Positions 14,701 through 24,056 of a DNA stretch of 64,000 bases are shown here, piece by piece; the stretch's first letter is position 1, and each line of letters begins with the position of its first letter. The stretch is from assembly GCF_020171985.1 (NCBI RefSeq), contig NZ_JAIVAL010000003.1, positions 186,001 to 250,000 on the forward strand. Reading direction: 5' to 3'. The notes beneath the pieces are model-generated. The model made no database searches and had not been told where the DNA came from. It saw only the letters and a list, made by a program, of their open reading frames with translations. The translations under genes and the position numbers were made by a program. This DNA is from Halobacillus halophilus (lineage in GTDB: Bacteria > Bacillota > Bacilli > Bacillales > Halobacillaceae).

Positions 14701-15879
14701 TTATTCAGGAAGGATATTTTTTGTGAATATATCTTTCGGTAAAGCTATGGTACAACATGAATTCGGGATGTCGACGACTCCTGCCAAATGCCCCTGGACA
14801 GGTGCAGATCCTAACAGCATATACGCCTGTTCGCCGCTGAATCCTTGTGTTTTCAAAAATTCAATCGCGTTTAAACAAGCATTGCGATACGCCGTATTAG
14901 CATCTAAGTACGTCTGCTTTCCGTTAAATTCATTCACAGAAACGCCTTCAAACACGATGTATTCATTATAATGAGGATCCATTGGACCGGGACGGAAAGC
15001 CGGATTCTTTTTAATTGCATATTTATCCATTCCGCCTTTGATAACTTCTACGTGTAAATCAATCCAGCCCGGCATTTCGATCCCGCCGCAAAAGGTAATT
15101 TCTCCATCTCCTTGTGAAAAATGAAGATCCCCCACTGATAGCTTCGCACCATCTACAAAAACCGGAAAATAAACTTTTGAACCGCGTGAAAGATTCTTGA
15201 TGTCACAATTTCCTCCATTTTCCCGCGGCGGCACTGTACGAGCACCTTCTTTAGCCACCCTCTCAAACTCTTCTCCTTGTAAACTTCCAAGTACAGCACT
15301 TTCTCTGGTTGGAAGATTGGCAAGTGGAGGCACTCGATTTGGATTCTGCTCCACAAGTTCCTCTTCTCTCCGGTTCCATTCGTCAAGCATCTCCTGAGAA
15401 GGCGCAACACCAATTAAACCGGGATGAATGATCCCGGCAAACTTCACGTTGGGAACATGACGGGAAGTTGCATAAATCCCATGAAAATCCCAAATCGATT
15501 TCGCCGCTTCCGGGTAATGCTCTGTCAGGAAACTTCCGCCATTCTCTTTTGAAAAGATGCCGTTAAATCCCCATTCATGAGCACTAAATGTACCAATATC
15601 AAGGATGTCCACTACCAGCAAATCACCGGGCTCGACTCCGTTCACATGGACCGGGCCGCTCAACACGTGAACACGCTCCAGGTTCACATCCCGGATGTCA
15701 GAAGGATCATCATTGTTCTTAATCTGTCCATCCGTCCAGTCCAGACACTCCATCCGGAACGTTTCTCCAGGATTCACAGAAAAAGCAGCCGGAATATCCG
15801 GATGCCACCGGTTGTGTCCCGGTACATCCTGCTTATCCATCGTCTTGTTCAAATCCACCTTAAATAATTTCTCGGGCAC
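14701..15879 (-). CDS. fmdA: Formamidase
   Basis: A 392-residue member of the acetamidase/formamidase family, which hydrolyses formamide (or short amides) to ammonia and the acid. Typical stretches are GHNRWHPDIPA, SGPVHVNGVEPGDLLVV, FAGIIHPGLIGVAPS, PPRENGGNCDIKNL and LHFSQGDGEI, which hold the conserved metal-site and active-site residues. The length equals that of known formamidases. With the FmdB gene behind it, the locus is a nitrogen-scavenging operon. The start is GTG at 15879, with AAAGGA about 11 nt ahead. Confidence 0.93.
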   Translation of the reverse strand: MPEKLFKVDLNKTMDKQDVPGHNRWHPDIPAAFSVNPGETFRMECLDWTDGQIKNNDDPSDIRDVNLERVHVLSGPVHVNGVEPGDLLVVDILDIGTFSAHEWGFNGIFSKENGGSFLTEHYPEAAKSIWDFHGIYATSRHVPNVKFAGIIHPGLIGVAPSQEMLDEWNRREEELVEQNPNRVPPLANLPTRESAVLGSLQGEEFERVAKEGARTVPPRENGGNCDIKNLSRGSKVYFPVFVDGAKLSVGDLHFSQGDGEITFCGGIEMPGWIDLHVEVIKGGMDKYAIKKNPAFRPGPMDPHYNEYIVFEGVSVNEFNGKQTYLDANTAYRNACLNAIEFLKTQGFSGEQAYMLLGSAPVQGHLAGVVDIPNSCCTIALPKDIFTKNILPE

Positions 15880-16323
15880 GTTACCATCATCCTTTCACGA
15901 TAATTGATTGTTCATCATTACCATGCTGCAGGTTCTATGGTGAATAAATCACGATACCCTTCTTGGATGCTGCTTCTTTATGTACGTATCCTGTTCTATT
16001 TACCCCATTTTTTTACATAAAAAACAAATTTTTATATAATTCTGTCATCCAGAACCAATATGCTGCTTACAGCCTCCCCGTGATTTCATACCTGCAGAAT
16101 ACATCCACATGTTTAAATGAAAACACAAAGGGAATCCCTCACTTGTGGAAGTTACTTTCTCCATAGAAAAAACTTCCCAGATACCCTGCAGACCTTCGAA
16201 GAGGTTTTATATAATCAAGGATTGGGAATATAATTTTCCATTGCCCTCCGATGAACGGCAAGGGCAGCTTTTTCAAACAGAAACGATAAACCATAACGCC
16301 AATTTAAGGAGGCTATTTTTACT
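15880..16323. other. Divergent intergenic region with possible attenuator
   Basis: No gene is supported here. On the + strand TATAAT (16210-16215) is a good -10 box for the alcohol dehydrogenase. Its leader contains TGCCCT/AGGGCA arms (about 16242-16270) followed by GCTTTTT, which looks like an intrinsic terminator and could attenuate the gene. GGAAGTT (16147-16153) and AACTTCC (16171-16177) form an inverted repeat upstream of the promoter. Confidence 0.4.
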
Positions 16324-17496
16324 ATGAGTCGTTTTACAATTCCACGCGATATTTATTTCGAAGAGAATGCACTTGAAGTGTTAGAGTCTTTTGAAGGTAA
16401 AAAGGCCGCACTTGTCATTGGAGGAGGTTCTGTTAAGCGTAACGGCAACCTTTCCAAGGTACAGGAACACCTGGCAGCAGCCAATATAGAAACAGAAGTA
16501 CTGGAAGGCTTCGACAGCGAGCCAACCTTTGAAGTCGTGAAACAAGGTGCGAAAGATCTGGAGAAATTCCAGCCGGACTGGATTATCGGCATCGGTGGCG
16601 GCTCCGCCATGGATTCTGCCAAAGCAATCTGGCTCTATTATGAGCATCCTGATCTTGCTTTTGAAGATGCGATTAAACCATTTGAACTGCCGCGTCTTCG
16701 CAGCAAAGCGAAATTCGCCGGTATTCCAACAACAAGCGGAAGTGGTTCTGAAGTATCCAACCTTTCTGTTGTGGCCGACGAAACGACAAATGTGAAATAT
16801 CCAGTAGCGGACTTTGAACTGACACCGGATGTTGCGATTATCGACCCGGTTATGATCGAAGAACTGCCGAAGCACATCGCTGCTTATACAGGTATGGACG
16901 CATTCACGCATACCATCGAAGCGTATGTAGCGAAACCGCGTACGATGTACACGGATATTCTGTCACTAGGCGGAGCTGAAGTGATTAAAGATAACCTGCT
17001 TGCGTCTTATCAAGGCGATCAGGAAGCCGCTAAGAAAATGCACACCATTCAAGCAATGGCAGGCATGGCCTTTGCGAACGCTGTACTCGGTAACGTGCAC
17101 AGCCTCGCTCACAAGAGTGGCCCGACGTTCGGCATTCCGCATGGCTATGCCAATGCGATTTACCTGCCGTACGTGATCCAGTTCAACCGTGAAGTAGTGG
17201 AAGATCGCTTCGCTGAAATTGCCCGTCGTCTGAACCTGAAAGGAGATAACGACGCTGAATTGACCGATTCTCTTGTTGAGTATATCTATCAACTGAACAA
17301 AGACCTTGGTCTTGCTACTACTCTTCAGGACTATGGTGTATCTGAAGAAGAGTTCAACAAGCATCTTGATACTATGGCGGAAAATGCTATGGACGATCCA
17401 TGCACAGGCACCAACCCGCGTGAAACTTCCCTAGAGCAAATGAAAGATCTATTTAAAGCTTCTTTCTATGGCAAGGAAGCTCTAGTGAAAGCGTAA
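16324..17496 (+). CDS. Iron-containing alcohol dehydrogenase
   Basis: A 390-residue group III (iron-type) alcohol dehydrogenase. The NAD-binding GGGSAMD is at 91-97, and the metal ligands are Asp192, His196, His259 and His273, with the exact spacing of FucO. TTSGSGSEV (136-144) is another family mark. It reduces aldehydes or oxidises short alcohols with NAD(H). AAGGAGG lies 11 nt before the ATG. It is monocistronic. Codon use is enriched in C/G-ending codons compared with its neighbours, suggesting high expression. The substrate is unknown. Confidence 0.9.
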   Translation: MSRFTIPRDIYFEENALEVLESFEGKKAALVIGGGSVKRNGNLSKVQEHLAAANIETEVLEGFDSEPTFEVVKQGAKDLEKFQPDWIIGIGGGSAMDSAKAIWLYYEHPDLAFEDAIKPFELPRLRSKAKFAGIPTTSGSGSEVSNLSVVADETTNVKYPVADFELTPDVAIIDPVMIEELPKHIAAYTGMDAFTHTIEAYVAKPRTMYTDILSLGGAEVIKDNLLASYQGDQEAAKKMHTIQAMAGMAFANAVLGNVHSLAHKSGPTFGIPHGYANAIYLPYVIQFNREVVEDRFAEIARRLNLKGDNDAELTDSLVEYIYQLNKDLGLATTLQDYGVSEEEFNKHLDTMAENAMDDPCTGTNPRETSLEQMKDLFKASFYGKEALVKA

Positions 17497-17513
17497 ATAA
17501 TGAATTTAATAGC

Positions 17514-17548
17514 AAAAGAGCTCAGGGGAATCACCCTGAGCTCTTTTT
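17514..17548 (+). terminator. Terminator of the alcohol dehydrogenase gene
   Basis: AAAAGAGCTCAGGG pairs with CCCTGAGCTCTTTT and is followed by more T residues. Confidence 0.95.
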
Positions 17549-17591
17549 TTATAGCTCTATAACAAGAGCAATATCAATCTATTGTAAGAAC

Positions 17592-17619
17592 AAAAAAGAG
17601 CGGGCGTGAGCCCACTCTT
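17592..17619 (-). terminator. Terminator of the TRAP transporter operon
   Basis: AAGAGTGGGC-TCAC-GCCCGCTCTT on the minus strand (one G-T/A-C irregularity) runs into TTTTTTG. Confidence 0.85.
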
Positions 17620-17622
17620 ATG

Positions 17623-19587
17623 CTAGTTATTATGAGTCATGATCTGCTGTTTATCAGAATCATCTTTCTTGCTTCGGATCACCTGATAGACGGCTATTCC
17701 AGCAAAAATGGCTAGACCAACGAATGAAATAATGTAATTCGGATAAACAAGCATCAACCCACTTACGATCATAACAATCCGTTCGAGCCAATTAACCTTA
17801 GTAACAAAATAACCAATCATGGCGGCACTAATGCTCGCCATTCCTAACATTGCTGTCGTAACGCCAATTGTTACGTTCAGGAAGTTAGCGTCGCCTTGGA
17901 GTAATAAAATCGGTTGGGAGACGAAAATATAAGGAATAATGAATGCAGCAATTGCGAGTTTGACTGCAGTCACTCCAGCTTTCATCGGGTTAGCTCCAGC
18001 TATTCCTGCGCCTGCATAAGCGGCTAAACAAACAGGAGGTGTAATATCGGCTACAATACCGAAATAGAATACGAACATGTGTACAGCAATGACAGGTACA
18101 TCAAAGGCTAACAAGGCTGGTGCAGCCATGGTTGCTGTCACGACGTAGTTCGCGGTAGTTGGCAATCCCATTCCAAGGATGATACACGCAATCATGGTAA
18201 AGAACATAACAAGGAAGAATTGCCCTTGAGCTAGATCTATAATTCCTCCAGCGATCTTTGGCCCAAGACCTGTCGTAGTTACAGTTCCAGCGATAATTCC
18301 TGCTGTCGCACACGCTGCAATAACGGGTAAAGCTACTCGGGCACCTTCTTCAAGGATATAGATAATACCTTTAAAAGACATCCTCGTGTCTTTACGTAAA
18401 AAGCTGATTAAGAATGCTGCTGCGATGGCGAATAACGCTGCATATGTCGGAGTGAATCCGATCAATAAGAATCCGATAATGATAACAAGCGGTAGGAACA
18501 AGTCCAGTCGCTTCACCAGGTTACTCATTTTTGGCAGTTCTTCTTTTGATAACCCACGAATCCCTTGTTTACGAGCCTCGAAGTGAGTTCCTAAGAACAC
18601 ACCACTGAAATACAAGATGGCTGGAATAATGGCAATTACGATAATGTCGTTGTAAGGAATACCTGTATAAGAAGCCATGATAAAAGCGGCAGCTCCCATA
18701 ATTGGGGGCATCAATTGTCCGCCAGTAGAAGCGGAGGCTTCCGTTGCAGCGGAAAAGTGTGGCTTAAAACCAGCATTTTTCATCATTGGAATCGTAAATG
18801 ACCCAGATCCGACGGTATTGGCGACAGAACTACCACTTACCATTCCCTGGAGTCCACTTGCTGCAACAGCAGCTTTTGCTGTTCCTCCAGTGTAACGTCC
18901 TGTTAGACGCAGAGCGATGTCGTTAAAAAACTGTCCAATATTCGTTTTGACCAAAATGACCCCGAAAAAGAGAAATAAGAAAATATAAGTAGATGAAATT
19001 TGTATCGGTATTCCAAAAATGCCGCTTGAACTAAAGAACATCTCCGTTGCGAGTGTTGGCCAGTCATTTCCCGCATGTCCGATAACAGGGATGAAGTTCC
19101 CATATAGGCCGTATAAAAGTGCAAGAATTGCGATGATGACAATTGGCAGACCTACAACACGGCGAGTCGCTTCCAATAAAAGAATCACACCTGCTGTTGC
19201 TACGATTTGGTCCATATACGTAAATCCGAATATAATGGCATCATTAATTAACCGGTCGTAGTTTTGAATGATGTAGAAGTTTGTATAAAGGGCAGCTCCC
19301 GCTAAAATAACATCATACCAGGGAATGCCTTTTCTTTTTGACCATGAGGATTTGATAGGATAAAGGAGATACACTAAACATAGTCCTGCACCAAGGTGGA
19401 TAGCACCTTGGATCATGGATACATATGCGCCGCGATAGGCCGTGTACAATTGGAAAATGGTCAAAGCACTTCCTAGGAGGAGTGTCAGCCATCCCCAAAT
19501 CCCTAAATTTGTTCGGAAGTTACTTTCTTTATCATATTTAGACATGAGTTCTTGCTTGTCGACTTCTTTGGTATCTGTTGTAGTCAA
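17623..19587 (-). CDS. TRAP transporter fused permease (DctQ-DctM), TAXI type
   Basis: A 654-residue membrane protein that fuses the small 4-helix DctQ part (about the first 170 residues) with the 12-helix DctM part, as is normal for TAXI-type TRAP systems. Conserved DctM stretches include SGLQGMVSGSSVANTVGSGSFTIP and GMGLPTTANYVV. Together with the binding protein upstream it drives sodium- or proton-coupled uptake of an organic acid such as a dicarboxylate, glutamate or other carboxylate. TTG at 19587 follows GGAGGAG by 6 nt. The cargo cannot be read from the sequence. Confidence 0.92.
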   Translation of the reverse strand: MTTTDTKEVDKQELMSKYDKESNFRTNLGIWGWLTLLLGSALTIFQLYTAYRGAYVSMIQGAIHLGAGLCLVYLLYPIKSSWSKRKGIPWYDVILAGAALYTNFYIIQNYDRLINDAIIFGFTYMDQIVATAGVILLLEATRRVVGLPIVIIAILALLYGLYGNFIPVIGHAGNDWPTLATEMFFSSSGIFGIPIQISSTYIFLFLFFGVILVKTNIGQFFNDIALRLTGRYTGGTAKAAVAASGLQGMVSGSSVANTVGSGSFTIPMMKNAGFKPHFSAATEASASTGGQLMPPIMGAAAFIMASYTGIPYNDIIVIAIIPAILYFSGVFLGTHFEARKQGIRGLSKEELPKMSNLVKRLDLFLPLVIIIGFLLIGFTPTYAALFAIAAAFLISFLRKDTRMSFKGIIYILEEGARVALPVIAACATAGIIAGTVTTTGLGPKIAGGIIDLAQGQFFLVMFFTMIACIILGMGLPTTANYVVTATMAAPALLAFDVPVIAVHMFVFYFGIVADITPPVCLAAYAGAGIAGANPMKAGVTAVKLAIAAFIIPYIFVSQPILLLQGDANFLNVTIGVTTAMLGMASISAAMIGYFVTKVNWLERIVMIVSGLMLVYPNYIISFVGLAIFAGIAVYQVIRSKKDDSDKQQIMTHNN

Positions 19588-19626
19588 GGGTCTCTCCTCC
19601 GTTTCCCCACTTAAAATATAAGGTGA

Positions 19627-19656
19627 AAGAACCGGACATAGATTTGTCCGGTTCTT
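19627..19656 (-). terminator. Hairpin between TRAP binding protein and permease
   Basis: AGAACCGGACA pairs with TGTCCGGTTCT in the 80-bp gap. It probably stabilises or partly ends the binding-protein message so that more binding protein than permease is made. Confidence 0.7.
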
Positions 19657-19668
19657 TTCATTGCAGAT

Positions 19669-20694
19669 TTATTCAATAATACCTGCTTCTTTAAAATACT
19701 TCTCTGCTCCTGGGTGTAGGGGAAGGTCTTTTGCCCCTTTTAGAGCATTATCTTTCGTAATCAACTTCGCTTGCGCTATTGTCATCTCATTAGCATTTTC
19801 ATATAAAGTTTTCGTCATTTCGTATGCAAGATCTTCGCTGATTTGTTCGGTTGAACCAATAAGAAGCGCCATCGCTGTAATGGTTTGAACAGGTTCTTCT
19901 TGCCAATCATAAGTCCCTGGCTCCATAGTATAGGCTTCATATTGACTTTTATCTGTTACTTTTTGAAGAGCATCTCCTTCGATATTGAGGAATTTCACGT
20001 CTTTTGTAGCCGCGTGCAATTCGTCAGTTGTAGAAGATGGCACGCCTACAACAGCGAAGGAAGCATCAATTGTACCGTTTTGCAGTTTACTTTTAGCATC
20101 TCCGAATCCTTCTTCAAACGCTTGATAGTCGCCTTCTTCAAGTCCATATGCAGAAAGGACAAGTTCAGCTGCTTCACGCGTCGCTCCACCTGGAGGCCCG
20201 ACGGCTACTTTTTTCCCTTTAAGATCTTCAATAGATTCGATACCTGTGTTTCCTAGCGTGACAACCTGAAGTCCCTCTGGATATAGAGAGCCGATAACGC
20301 CTACTTTGCCAACGTCCTTGCCTTCGAAGTTGCCTGTTCCTTCAACTGCGTTGATCATCGTTGTATTTTGAGCAATACCCAATTGAAATTTACCTGCTTG
20401 TACTTTAGCGATGTTCTCGACAGAAGCTCCAGATTCAACAGAACTTACATCGAAACCCTCCATGTCAATCTTGTCTTTTAGGAGGTTAGCCATCTCCCCG
20501 CCAAGTGGGTAGTAAACGCCACCGACACTGCCGGTTCCCATGGTCAAGTTCGTCTTAGCTTCTCCGCCAGACTCGCCGCCGTCCCCACCATTGTCGCTGC
20601 TAGAAGAGCCGCCATTTCCGCTTTCGCCGCAAGCAGCAAGAAGCATACTCATTGCGATAAGGATGATGAAACTGAATAAGGATAATTTCTTCAT
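19669..20694 (-). CDS. TAXI-family TRAP solute-binding lipoprotein
   Basis: A 341-residue lipoprotein with lipobox LLAAC (Cys22), a Gly/Ser-rich linker, then a TAXI-family binding domain starting NLTMGTGSVGGVYYPLG. Other marks are ESGASVENI, FQLGIAQNT, GKKVAVGPPGGATR and LPLHPGAEKYFKEAG. It captures the substrate outside the membrane for the fused permease. AGGAGG lies 7 nt before the ATG. A perfect cre site about 80 bp upstream implies CcpA-dependent carbon control. Confidence 0.93.
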   Translation of the reverse strand: MKKLSLFSFIILIAMSMLLAACGESGNGGSSSSDNGGDGGESGGEAKTNLTMGTGSVGGVYYPLGGEMANLLKDKIDMEGFDVSSVESGASVENIAKVQAGKFQLGIAQNTTMINAVEGTGNFEGKDVGKVGVIGSLYPEGLQVVTLGNTGIESIEDLKGKKVAVGPPGGATREAAELVLSAYGLEEGDYQAFEEGFGDAKSKLQNGTIDASFAVVGVPSSTTDELHAATKDVKFLNIEGDALQKVTDKSQYEAYTMEPGTYDWQEEPVQTITAMALLIGSTEQISEDLAYEMTKTLYENANEMTIAQAKLITKDNALKGAKDLPLHPGAEKYFKEAGIIE

Positions 20695-20774
20695 TTTTTG
20701 CCTCCTTCATATTTATGTAATTTCGATTGATTTAAAGCTGGTCTGCCTATAGTTCTGAAGACTGGCAAACCAAT

Positions 20775-20789
20775 AGATAACGCTTTCAT
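20775..20789 (-). promoter_or_regulatory. cre site (CcpA) upstream of the TRAP operon
   Basis: ATGAAAGCGTTATCT on the minus strand fits the consensus WTGNAANCGNWNNCW at every position. It lies about 80 bp ahead of the binding-protein start, next to a possible -35 box, so repression by CcpA is likely. The rest of 20695-21041 holds only a terminator. Confidence 0.75.
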
Positions 20790-20937
20790 CAATTAAAAGT
20801 TTACATTTTTTTCAGAAAAATTACAACAGGGCTACAAATTTTACTTTTTCTCTATTTATCATGACGAGATATCATTAATTATATGGTTGCGGTTTTGGAA
20901 AAATATAAGCTTTTAATGCAGATTTGTTGATCATACT

Positions 20938-20968
20938 AAAAAAACTTCCAATTTTGGAAGTTTTTTTG
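20938..20968. terminator. Bidirectional terminator
   Basis: AAAAAAACTTCC-AATTTT-GGAAGTTTTTTT is symmetric and would work on both strands. It could end the minus-strand DUF4260 gene. Confidence 0.75.
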
Positions 20969-21041
20969 GCTATTCAACTAAAACCAATCGAAAATACCGC
21001 ATTGGTGCAAAAAAAGAGCAAATCCAATACTCTTAAGTTTA

Positions 21042-21389
21042 CTAAACCCGTTGCAAATGTGTGTCTTGAAATTTGGTTTTATATTTTAATCCGTAACCTA
21101 GCAATCGATCCATCCCAATATGAGCACACCAAATTATACTAAGCGTCAACAATAAATCATTTAAAATCAGTACACTTACTACTGAAATGAGTAAAGGTAA
21201 GATGTAGGAATGAAAGATGTTGTACGTTATGGCACCAGCTATATTATTGATCATGTATCCTAGCATCGATATATCTGGGGCTAATAAAAAAACGAAGAAC
21301 ATCCACCAAGGAAAATCCAATAGAGAATAGGTAAATACAGATACTAGCAGAACAGCTAGTCCCTCAATATGCAAAATTAGTTTGTTCAT
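21042..21389 (-). CDS. DUF4260-type membrane protein
   Basis: A 115-residue integral membrane protein with about four helices. The motif LAPDISMLGYMIN, the middle NIFHSYILPLL and the end MDRLLGYGLKY..F.DTHL are the marks of the DUF4260 family, which has no assigned function. AAGGGGG lies 6 nt ahead of the ATG. Single gene. Confidence 0.78.
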   Translation of the reverse strand: MNKLILHIEGLAVLLVSVFTYSLLDFPWWMFFVFLLAPDISMLGYMINNIAGAITYNIFHSYILPLLISVVSVLILNDLLLTLSIIWCAHIGMDRLLGYGLKYKTKFQDTHLQRV

Positions 21390-21584
21390 TTCTTCCCCCT
21401 TAAACTAAGCTATTTATATGTATGATGCACTATGAAGGAAAAGTTCCAATTAACATTACCTCTCCCACCTCCCCTTTCCTTACGTTTCAGATTCATTTAT
21501 GTTTCGTTTTGTTCCCATATCTTTCTACCATGTTTCCTTTTCCATTTCACGGGGAAAACCAGAATTTCTAGGAGGTTTTACATT

Positions 21585-22586
21585 ATGGAAAAACGAACAC
21601 TAGGTAAAAGCAATGTAGAAGCGACACGCATCGCTCTCGGTACGTGGGCCATCGGAGGCTCCGGCTGGGGAGGTACAGATGAAGAAGCTTCCATACAGAC
21701 AGTCAAAGAAGCAATCGACAGAGGAGTTACAATGATAGATACAGCGCCTGCTTATGGTGAGGGCCTATCAGAAGAACTGGTAGGTAAAGCTATACAGACA
21801 TCACCTGTAGATCGTAAAGACCTGGTTCTCGCTACAAAAGCAGGCATTAACTTCAGTGATGACGGGGCGTTCCGTGATTCAAGGCCTGAGCGTCTGGAGA
21901 AAGAATTGAACGACAGCCTGAATCGTCTGCAGACCGACTACATCGATGTCTATCAGATCCATTGGCCGGACACGGATGAGTCGATCGAAGCGACCGCGAA
22001 GAAGATGAAAGAATTCTTCGATGAAGGGAAGATTCGTGCGATCGGTGTCAGTAACTTCAGTCCGGAACAAATGGACGAATGGCAGAAATACGCCCCCATC
22101 CATACATCCCAGATGCACTTGAACATGCTGCAGCGCTATCTGATCGACTGGTTCGATTACTGCCACAAGCATGATATCGCCACACTTTCCTGGGGCTCTC
22201 TCGCTCACGGCATGTTGACCGGTAAATATACGAAAGATGCAACGTTCCCGGATGGCGACCTTCGCAGCAATATCGAATTGTTCCAGGGCGACCGTTTCCC
22301 TGCCTTCATCGATGCAGTAGAAGAATTGCAGGAATTTGCGGATAAACGGGATCTGAATTTGATTCAGCTTGCTGTGCGCTGGTTGATGGACCATGAATCC
22401 GGTACAGACTTCGTCCTCTGGGGCGCACGTAAACCCTCACAAGTGGAAGGCGTAAAGGGTGCGGATGAAGCGAACCTTTCATCCGATGATCTAAAAGAAA
22501 TCGACGATATTCTTTACAAACACGTCGATGACCTAAACAACGGAGACCTGAATGAATATGGTCCACCCCTGCGCTCTGAAAAATAA
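21585..22586 (+). CDS. Aldo/keto reductase (IolS/GSP69 type)
   Basis: A 333-residue NADPH-dependent aldo/keto reductase with a TIM-barrel fold. The family tetrad is visible: Asp in MIDTAPAYGEG with its Tyr, Lys in LATKAG, His in QIHWPD. The C-terminal cofactor region is in FVLWGARKPSQVE. It resembles Bacillus IolS and general stress protein 69. The ATG at 21585 is preceded by AGGAGG 10 nt upstream; the open frame further upstream has no binding site. C-ending codons dominate, suggesting good expression. The substrate is unknown. Confidence 0.9.
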   Translation: MEKRTLGKSNVEATRIALGTWAIGGSGWGGTDEEASIQTVKEAIDRGVTMIDTAPAYGEGLSEELVGKAIQTSPVDRKDLVLATKAGINFSDDGAFRDSRPERLEKELNDSLNRLQTDYIDVYQIHWPDTDESIEATAKKMKEFFDEGKIRAIGVSNFSPEQMDEWQKYAPIHTSQMHLNMLQRYLIDWFDYCHKHDIATLSWGSLAHGMLTGKYTKDATFPDGDLRSNIELFQGDRFPAFIDAVEELQEFADKRDLNLIQLAVRWLMDHESGTDFVLWGARKPSQVEGVKGADEANLSSDDLKEIDDILYKHVDDLNNGDLNEYGPPLRSEK

Positions 22587-22644
22587 GGCTTGAAAGCTCC
22601 CGTCCAGGGAGTGACCCTGAACGTTAGAGTTTATAATGAAGCTG

Positions 22645-22697
22645 ATTGGCTGGTTTGAGTCCGGTATTTAAGGACTTAAACCAGCCAATTTTGCTTT
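22645..22697 (+). terminator. Terminator of the aldo/keto reductase gene
   Basis: A stem of about 18 bp (ATTGGCTGGTTTGAGTCC with a near-perfect complement) is followed by a T-rich stretch. The rest of 22587-22887 shows no gene. Confidence 0.85.
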
Positions 22698-22887
22698 ATG
22701 TTTTATGTTATCTCGAATTCAAGCCCTCAACTAACCCCCCTTCACTTAAAGACTCCGTTTCGGAATAAATATCCCCATGGCAAAAATGACCTGGTCTCCC
22801 TCATTTATAACTCCTTTCATGTTAGCCGGTCACCTTCAATAGAATAAAGAGTAAGGATATTTAACGTGGCAGAAGGAAGGTGTTCCG

Positions 22888-23778
22888 ATGTATAAAAATT
22901 GGTTCTTCCGGCGCGTGGATCGCTTTTTTGACTGGCTTGAGAATCACCAGAAAAGCATCTACTCCATTTCCCTCACGATATTCTTTCTGTTAGCTGCTGG
23001 AGTCGGTGGTTATATTTCATGGCGATATTGGAATACCCCTATGTTCGCTGACCCTGAAACGATCATTGAACATATGGCGAATATCCCTTTAATTACAGGG
23101 ATGTTGGCAATGGTTTTGATTCTCGCCGGTGGATCGTTTGTCATATGGATGTCTTTATCGATGATTAAGAAAGTGAAAATTAATAAAATGGAGTTTGATA
23201 TTAGTGACAGCGCCCTTGCTGAATCAAGAATTCAGCAGCGATTCACATTTATCTCATCCATGCTCGAACAGAATATCGAAATCCTGTCTGATATTTACGA
23301 AGATAAGCAATCGTTCAAAAGGAGAATGGAGGAACATACCGTCCAGCAGGAAATCATCAGCTATTTAGCTTCTGACTACCGGGATTACATACGGGTTTTC
23401 TATCCAGATTTACAATCCGAATTGTTTATTTTAGGCAACACTGAAAACATGGACCAGAATACGAATCGTATGTATAAATTCCTCCTAAGAAATAAGAAAA
23501 CGCACCAGGCCGTTTATTCTAACCGTTTACTTAATGGAGAAAATACATTAGTCGGGTTAGCGTATTTTGAAAAAGAATTCGAAGGAGAAGCCGAAGGACA
23601 GTATAAAGTAGAAACAGATGAGCATATCATTGTGGTTATGAAAACAGGGTTTGATTTACCGTTTGAGCAATACGATGTGGATGCGCTTCAAAGCATCATT
23701 AATTACTCCAAGATATTGTATGAGGAATTAATGATCACGTATTACCTGGATAAAGATCTAGCGATAGAGAACGAATAA
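22888..23778 (+). CDS. Membrane-anchored protein of unknown function
   Basis: A 296-residue protein. Two membrane helices (about 25-45 and 67-90) lie at the N-terminus, followed by a helical stretch likely to form a coiled coil (RIQQRFTFISSMLEQNIEILSDIYED) and a C-terminal alpha/beta domain of about 150 residues that could be GAF- or PAS-like. This looks like a signalling or sensing protein but no catalytic motif is seen. GGAAGG precedes the ATG. A 52-residue ORF follows after 37 bp. Not recognised. Confidence 0.75.
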   Translation: MYKNWFFRRVDRFFDWLENHQKSIYSISLTIFFLLAAGVGGYISWRYWNTPMFADPETIIEHMANIPLITGMLAMVLILAGGSFVIWMSLSMIKKVKINKMEFDISDSALAESRIQQRFTFISSMLEQNIEILSDIYEDKQSFKRRMEEHTVQQEIISYLASDYRDYIRVFYPDLQSELFILGNTENMDQNTNRMYKFLLRNKKTHQAVYSNRLLNGENTLVGLAYFEKEFEGEAEGQYKVETDEHIIVVMKTGFDLPFEQYDVDALQSIINYSKILYEELMITYYLDKDLAIENE

Positions 23779-23815
23779 TGAGTGGTCTGCACCATGCGGG
23801 CGAGGAGATGGTACG

Positions 23816-23974
23816 GTGAACGGAATCGAGAAAGGATCGCTGGAAGAGAAAGCCGAAGAGTTGGTCCGAAGACGCCAAATCCGCATTAAAAAGAACCAGC
23901 CTAACCAGGATGGTTCTTCAAGTTTATTGAGATATTTGCGTCAACATAAGAAAGATACAAAGACCCTCTACTAG
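23816..23974 (+). CDS. Small basic protein
   Basis: A 52-residue frame beginning at GTG 23816, with GGAG 8-9 nt ahead. It contains a charged helix (EEKAEELVRRRQIRIKK) and a basic end (RYLRQHKKDTK). It follows the membrane-anchored protein closely and may be cotranscribed. Not recognised; its length, start signal and composition argue for a real gene. Confidence 0.55.
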   Translation: MNGIEKGSLEEKAEELVRRRQIRIKKNQPNQDGSSSLLRYLRQHKKDTKTLY

Positions 23975-24029
23975 TAGTGTGAGCTCCTCTACAGCGTTCC
24001 GGGAATCATATCACAGCGGGTCTTTTTTT
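23960..24029 (+). terminator. Probable terminator
   Basis: AAGACCC and GGGTCTT bracket a 50-nt loop with internal pairing and are followed by seven T residues. The long loop lowers confidence. Confidence 0.4.
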
Positions 24030-24056
24030 CTAAAAAGATGAAGAAACACACCATAG

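Noticed and set aside
16381-16911. Long minus-strand ORF of 176 codons opposite the alcohol dehydrogenase
   Set aside because: It lacks a start signal, and its composition is a mirror of the well-supported enzyme gene on the + strand.
21879-22394. Minus-strand ORF of 171 codons opposite the aldo/keto reductase
   Set aside because: No ribosome binding site and no family pattern; the + strand gene is certain.
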